A stretch of 10,491 nt of DNA from an uncultured Bacilli bacterium (GTDB lineage: Bacteria > Bacillota_I > Bacilli_A > RF39 > UBA660): NCBI GenBank assembly GCA_934130005.1, contig CAKOXD010000016.1, forward strand, positions 1 to 10,491, written 5' to 3'. The notes under the pieces were generated by a model, which worked only from the letters and a program-made list of their open reading frames with translations, did no database searches and was not told the origin of the DNA. A program made the position numbers and the translations under genes. Below are positions 6,847-10,491 of this stretch, one piece after another (the first letter of the stretch is position 1; each line of letters opens with the position of its first letter).

Positions 6847-8596
6847 TTTTAAAAATTTGTTTACTATATTTTTAGCATTTATAACTTATCTTTCATTTAT
6901 TCAAATGGACATAATTGTAAGTTATAATGTGCTTTCATTTATAGTTTTCATTTTACTTTTATTATTATATAAAAATTACTTGTTTAAAAATGATAAATAT
7001 AAAATAACCAGCATTGTATTAGCAAGTATTTTTTCTGTTTTAACGATTTTTGGAAGAAATTTTTTTGCTTATTATAATGTTTATAGTGTAAATATTTGGC
7101 AAGAAATATTTTCCTTACGAAGTGCAATATATTTAATGGGATTATTTCCGCTTTATTTTTGTATTATTCATATCATAATACAAAAATTATGTAGTATCAC
7201 AGTTAATACTACATATAAATATAATAATAAACTATTTATAATAATTTCTATGATATTAATGCTAGGAGTATGGAGTATTTATTTATTAACTTATTTCCCT
7301 GGCACTTTATCTCCGGATTCAATTAAAGAATATTCAATGTTTGTAAATGGTATTAAGATTACTAGTGATCATCATCCTGTATTACATATTTTATTTATGG
7401 CACTATTTTATAAAATTGGTTATGGTATTTTTGGTACTCCGAATATAGGTGTTTTATTTGTGTCTCTTGCACAAATGTTAATTCTATCGTCGATTTTTAC
7501 TTATTCATTAATTTTTTTAAGAAAAAGAAATTGTCCTAAAATAGTAACATATGGATTATTATTATTTTATGCATTTGCCTCAATGAATGGATATTATAGT
7601 ATTACAATGTGGAAAGATGTTTTATTTGCGGGACTCTTACTTCTTTTAACTACCGAATGCTATAAAATATATGAAAATAAAGATAATTTACAAATAAAAA
7701 ATATGATTTCATTTGGAATTATATCATTACTTATAGTTTTCTTCAGAAATAATGCAATTTATGCATATTTAATTTTGGCTGTAGTAATACTTATTTTACT
7801 AAAAAAAGATTTTAAAAAGCTTGGAATAACATTTTTATCCGTTATATTAATTTTTATATTTGTAAAAGGACCAGTATTTTCTTGGTGTGGTATAAGAAAA
7901 TCATCATCATCAGAATATATTGGTATGCCATTACAACAAATTGGCAGAGTTGTAGCTAAAGGTGAAACTTTAACAAAAAAAGAAATTAAAATGATAAATA
8001 AACTTCTTCCTATAGAAATTATTGCAACTAGTTATAATCCTGTAGTTTCTGATGGAATTAAATCTAATAAGAATTTTAGTATTGATGAGTTTAATGAGAA
8101 TAAACTCTGTTATGCTAAAATGTATACAAAACTTTTATTCAAACATTTTCCAACTGCTATGGAAGCATATTTTATTAGTACTCTTGGTTATTGGTATCCA
8201 AATGTTGTTTATTGGAGTGTTTCTGATATTACTTGGGAAAATAAAATCGGAATTACAATTGATACAAAAACAAATTCAAAGATTAAAGAAATATTATCTA
8301 AAGGAGAAGCACGTGATTTACCATTATTTTGTATGCAGTGGAGTATAGGGTTGTGTGTTTGGACAATAATAATTTTACTAGTTAGCTTTATTATTAAAAA
8401 TAAAAAGTTTGGCATAATTCCATTTTTACCATGTATAACAATTTGGATAACAATGCTTATTGCTTCACCCGTATGGGGAGAATTCAGATATGTATATGGC
8501 CTATTTACAACTTTACCATTTTTAATAGGGATATTTTTTATAAACAACGGAGGAAAATTAGATGAAAGAAAAATTAAAAATGTTTCTAAAAAATAA
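6833..8596 (+). CDS. Large polytopic membrane protein, DUF6020-like (GT-C type glycosyltransferase candidate)
   Basis: This 587-residue protein has about 12 or 13 hydrophobic segments and one large hydrophilic region (about 347-500). Recognisable points are YFPGTLSPDS (154-163) with D162 in the first external loop, DHHP (179-182), TMWKDVLFAG (258-267) and the late GEFRYVYG motif (549-556). This pattern matches my memory of the uncharacterised DUF6020 family. An acidic residue in the first large loop plus a later soluble region is also how GT-C enzymes, which take sugars from polyprenyl-phosphate donors on the outer face, are built. The start at 6833 has only a weak site (TAGG, 6822-6825) and overlaps the previous gene by 14 bases, so translation probably relies on coupling. 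The catalytic role is inferred; a polymerase, ligase or other transport role remains possible. Confidence 0.75.
   Translation: MTKNNFKNLFTIFLAFITYLSFIQMDIIVSYNVLSFIVFILLLLLYKNYLFKNDKYKITSIVLASIFSVLTIFGRNFFAYYNVYSVNIWQEIFSLRSAIYLMGLFPLYFCIIHIIIQKLCSITVNTTYKYNNKLFIIISMILMLGVWSIYLLTYFPGTLSPDSIKEYSMFVNGIKITSDHHPVLHILFMALFYKIGYGIFGTPNIGVLFVSLAQMLILSSIFTYSLIFLRKRNCPKIVTYGLLLFYAFASMNGYYSITMWKDVLFAGLLLLLTTECYKIYENKDNLQIKNMISFGIISLLIVFFRNNAIYAYLILAVVILILLKKDFKKLGITFLSVILIFIFVKGPVFSWCGIRKSSSSEYIGMPLQQIGRVVAKGETLTKKEIKMINKLLPIEIIATSYNPVVSDGIKSNKNFSIDEFNENKLCYAKMYTKLLFKHFPTAMEAYFISTLGYWYPNVVYWSVSDITWENKIGITIDTKTNSKIKEILSKGEARDLPLFCMQWSIGLCVWTIIILLVSFIIKNKKFGIIPFLPCITIWITMLIASPVWGEFRYVYGLFTTLPFLIGIFFINNGGKLDERKIKNVSKK
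8549..8553 (+). promoter_or_regulatory. Ribosome binding site for the DUF2142-like gene, inside the preceding gene
   Basis: GGAGG lies 8 bases before the ATG at 8562 and within the coding region of the DUF6020-like gene, which runs on to 8596. It supports a genuine 35-base gene overlap in a different frame. Confidence 0.75.
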
Positions 8597-10121
8597 TATT
8601 ATTTTTATTGTATCAGTTATTTTTGTACTTGTTTTTACATATATATTATCTTTTGATATTAGTTATAAATTAAGTGAATTATCTATTTCTTCAAAAGGCT
8701 ACTTTTTATATTTTTATGCTTTATTAACTATTTTATTAATTATTTATAATTATGTATATTTCAAAAAAATTAATGATACTAATTATTCAAAAATATTTTT
8801 ACTTATTGCAAGTTTTTTAGGAATATTTTATTTAGTTTTATCACCACTTTTTACTGGTAGTGATGAACATAATCATTATTATAGAATATATGAAATTTCG
8901 GAAGGAATAATGGTAACTCCGACAAAAAAGGTAGTTGGTAGCATTCTTCCAAGTTCTTTAGAAAATACCTTTGTAATTGGTGGTGGGTCAAATACAATAA
9001 TCAAATATAGAAATATTAAAGATATGATTAAAATTCCTCTTGAAAGTAATGTTACAAAACAGTATGGTGTTGAGTGGACTAATGATTATAGTAACACTGC
9101 TTTATATTCTCCAGTTCAATATCTTCCACATACTTTAGGTTTTATGATAGCTAAATTATTTAAACTTTCACCATATTATATTGGTATGTTTGGAAGAGTG
9201 TTCAACTTAATTAGTTATCTAATTATAGGTTATTTATGTATTAAAATATTACCTAAATATAAATTATTTTATTTAGCAATTTTACTTTCTCCGAATATGA
9301 TTCAATGTGCAACAACTTTATCTGCAGATGCATTTACTAATGTTATTTTTATGTTAATACTAGCATTAATTTACAAAATTAAAGCAGATAATAAAACAAT
9401 TACAAAAAGTACTTTGTCGATTTTAAGTATCTTATGTATAGTAATATCTCTTTGCAAAATAGTATATTTGCCTATAGTATTTTTGGTATTGTTGATAAGT
9501 AAAAATAATTATAAATATGGTAAGAAAGAAAAATATATATATTCTATAATACTAATTTTATTGTCATGTTTTGTAAGTTTATATTGGATGAATTTTACTA
9601 AAGGTGTATTTGTAATTTCTTATGACAAGAATACCTTACAAAAAGCATTTATTTTTAAACACTTATTTGAATATTTTTCAATATTCTTAAGAACGATAAG
9701 CACTTATTTTTCAAAATACGTAGAATGCTTATTTGTGGGAACAACGATGTATCATTCACAAGTTCAAATGCCTTCATTAGTTTCATGGATTTACGTTATT
9801 ATTGTAGCAGTAACATTATTTTTATCAGATAATAGCAAGGATTTTAAATCTTTAGATAAATGGTTTATATCTATAATAGCAATATTAATAATGGGTTTAA
9901 TTTCCACAGCAATATATGTTCAATGTACTGCACAATATTTTTCAATTGCTCATAAAACAGTTGAAGGAATTCAAGGAAGATATTTTTTACCTGTAATTAT
10001 GCTTTTACCTTTTATTTGTAAAACAAAATCTAATTTAAAGGTTTCATCATCGAGCATAATTATTATGATTATAGCAATTAATATTATAACAATTTTGCAT
10101 ATTTTTGTTAGATTTATATAG
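8562..10121 (+). CDS. Large polytopic membrane protein, DUF2142-like (GT-C type candidate)
   Basis: The 519-residue protein has about 12 or more hydrophobic segments and a soluble loop near 100-180. It shows the features I associate with DUF2142 (PF09913): SDEHNHYYRIYEISEG (100-115) with acidic D101-E102 and H103/H105, ILP (128-130), YSPVQYLPH (182-190), TLSADAFTN (252-260), and GIQGRYFLP (469-477) near the last helices. Members sit in surface glycan loci and resemble GT-C glycosyltransferases, with the Asp-Glu pair placed where the catalytic acid normally is. A role in adding a sugar from an undecaprenyl-phosphate donor outside the membrane is therefore plausible but inferred. The start overlaps the previous gene by 35 bases and has its own good ribosome binding site. 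It forms a pair with the DUF6020-like protein of similar size and layout. The epimerase gene begins 9 bases after its stop codon. Confidence 0.82.
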   Translation: MKEKLKMFLKNNIIFIVSVIFVLVFTYILSFDISYKLSELSISSKGYFLYFYALLTILLIIYNYVYFKKINDTNYSKIFLLIASFLGIFYLVLSPLFTGSDEHNHYYRIYEISEGIMVTPTKKVVGSILPSSLENTFVIGGGSNTIIKYRNIKDMIKIPLESNVTKQYGVEWTNDYSNTALYSPVQYLPHTLGFMIAKLFKLSPYYIGMFGRVFNLISYLIIGYLCIKILPKYKLFYLAILLSPNMIQCATTLSADAFTNVIFMLILALIYKIKADNKTITKSTLSILSILCIVISLCKIVYLPIVFLVLLISKNNYKYGKKEKYIYSIILILLSCFVSLYWMNFTKGVFVISYDKNTLQKAFIFKHLFEYFSIFLRTISTYFSKYVECLFVGTTMYHSQVQMPSLVSWIYVIIVAVTLFLSDNSKDFKSLDKWFISIIAILIMGLISTAIYVQCTAQYFSIAHKTVEGIQGRYFLPVIMLLPFICKTKSNLKVSSSSIIIMIIAINIITILHIFVRFI

Positions 10122-10129
10122 GAGAGTAA

Positions 10130-10491
10130 ATGATTAAAGTAATAAGTATATTCGGTACAAGACCTGAGGCTATTAAGATGGCTCCTCTTGTAAAAGAATT
10201 AGAAAAAAGAAAAGAAATTGAAAGCATTGTTGTAGTAACGGCACAACATAGGCAAATGCTTGATAGTGTTTTAGAAACATTTAATATTAAACCTGATTAT
10301 GATTTAAATATTATGAAGCAAGGCCAAACTTTAGGAGATATTACAACTAGAGCATTAACAGGGCTTGAAGAAGTTATTCAAAAAGAAAAGCCAAATATTG
10401 TACTTGTTCACGGAGATACAACAACAACTTTTGCAGGTGCTTTAGCGGCATTTTACAATAGTGTTTCAATAGGACATGTTGAAGCAGGACT
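10130..10491 (+). CDS. wecB: UDP-N-acetylglucosamine 2-epimerase, non-hydrolysing (3' partial)
   Basis: The first 120 codons are present before the window ends. The enzyme interconverts UDP-GlcNAc and UDP-ManNAc in the cytosol. The peptide carries the family's N-terminal set: FGTRPEAIKMAPLV (8-21), TAQHRQMLD (37-45), VHGDTTTT (93-100) and GHVEAGL (115-121, the last codon incomplete). Residues matching the known active site are R11, K16, D96 and E118, by comparison with E. coli WecB R10, K15, D95 and E117. AGGAGAG at 10120-10126 precedes the ATG. In Gram-positives the same enzyme is called MnaA and supplies ManNAc for the teichoic acid linkage unit or for ManNAc-derived capsule sugars. G+C is higher than in the preceding membrane protein genes, in line with a conserved housekeeping-type gene. 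Identity is firm; which polymer uses the product is not shown. Confidence 0.95.
   Translation, partial: MIKVISIFGTRPEAIKMAPLVKELEKRKEIESIVVVTAQHRQMLDSVLETFNIKPDYDLNIMKQGQTLGDITTRALTGLEEVIQKEKPNIVLVHGDTTTTFAGALAAFYNSVSIGHVEAG

Noticed and set aside
8052..8348. Open frame of 98 codons on the + strand, in a second frame of the DUF6020-like gene.
   Set aside because: It is fully nested in a supported gene, and its hydrophobic content follows from the frame-shifted A/T-rich membrane protein sequence.
8209..8547. Open frame of 112 codons on the - strand inside the DUF6020-like gene.
   Set aside because: It is a shadow of a real gene, with no ribosome binding site or recognisable motif.
1..10491. 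Possible CRISPR array, insertion sequence, tRNA or defence system.
   Set aside because: I saw no regularly spaced repeats, transposase or terminal inverted repeats, tRNA-like cloverleaf, or defence-type domains. Nearly every base from 136 onward is accounted for by glycan genes.

Overview
The window is one stretch of a cell-surface polysaccharide gene cluster from a very A+T-rich Gram-positive bacterium. All genes lie on the + strand. The likely host is a Bacillota member of the Clostridia or a low-GC Bacilli-type lineage. This rests on the low GC, strong AGGAGG-type ribosome binding sites, heavy AGA/AAA/AAT codon use, TGG for tryptophan with TGA as a stop (so not the Mycoplasma code), and the TagGH/MnaA-like gene content. 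I cannot name a species.

Layout: (i) 2-67 is the end of a small membrane protein, probably GtrA-like. (ii) 68-135 is the only real intergenic gap and carries a near-consensus housekeeping promoter. (iii) 136-1690 encodes a two-gene ABC exporter (permease plus short ATPase) of the TagGH/Wzm-Wzt type. (iv) 1693-6846 encodes cytosolic polymer-building enzymes: a GT4 glycosyltransferase, a large two-domain GT32-GT4 fusion, a polysaccharide pyruvyl transferase with a coiled-coil tail, and another GT4 enzyme. (v) 6833-10121 encodes two large polytopic membrane proteins, DUF6020-like and DUF2142-like, with features of GT-C type glycosyltransferases. (vi) 10130 to the window end is the start of a UDP-GlcNAc 2-epimerase gene (wecB/mnaA). 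From 136 onward the genes are separated by at most 10 bases or overlap, so they are most likely one operon that continues past the window.

How the genes probably work together (inference): the cytosolic glycosyltransferases build a glycan on a lipid carrier using activated sugars, including UDP-ManNAc from the epimerase. The pyruvyl transferase adds acidic ketal groups. The ABC exporter moves the finished polymer across the membrane. The GtrA-like protein and the two polytopic proteins may add side-chain sugars from undecaprenyl-phosphate donors on the outer face. This would be an ABC-transporter-dependent capsule or teichoic-acid-like polymer.

I found no CRISPR array, RNA gene, mobile element, terminator or defence-like system, and no clear sign of an entirely new system. 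The most distinctive items are the GT32-GT4 fusion, the coiled-coil tail on the pyruvyl transferase, and the pairing of a GtrA-like fragment with two GT-C-like proteins in an ABC-exporter locus.
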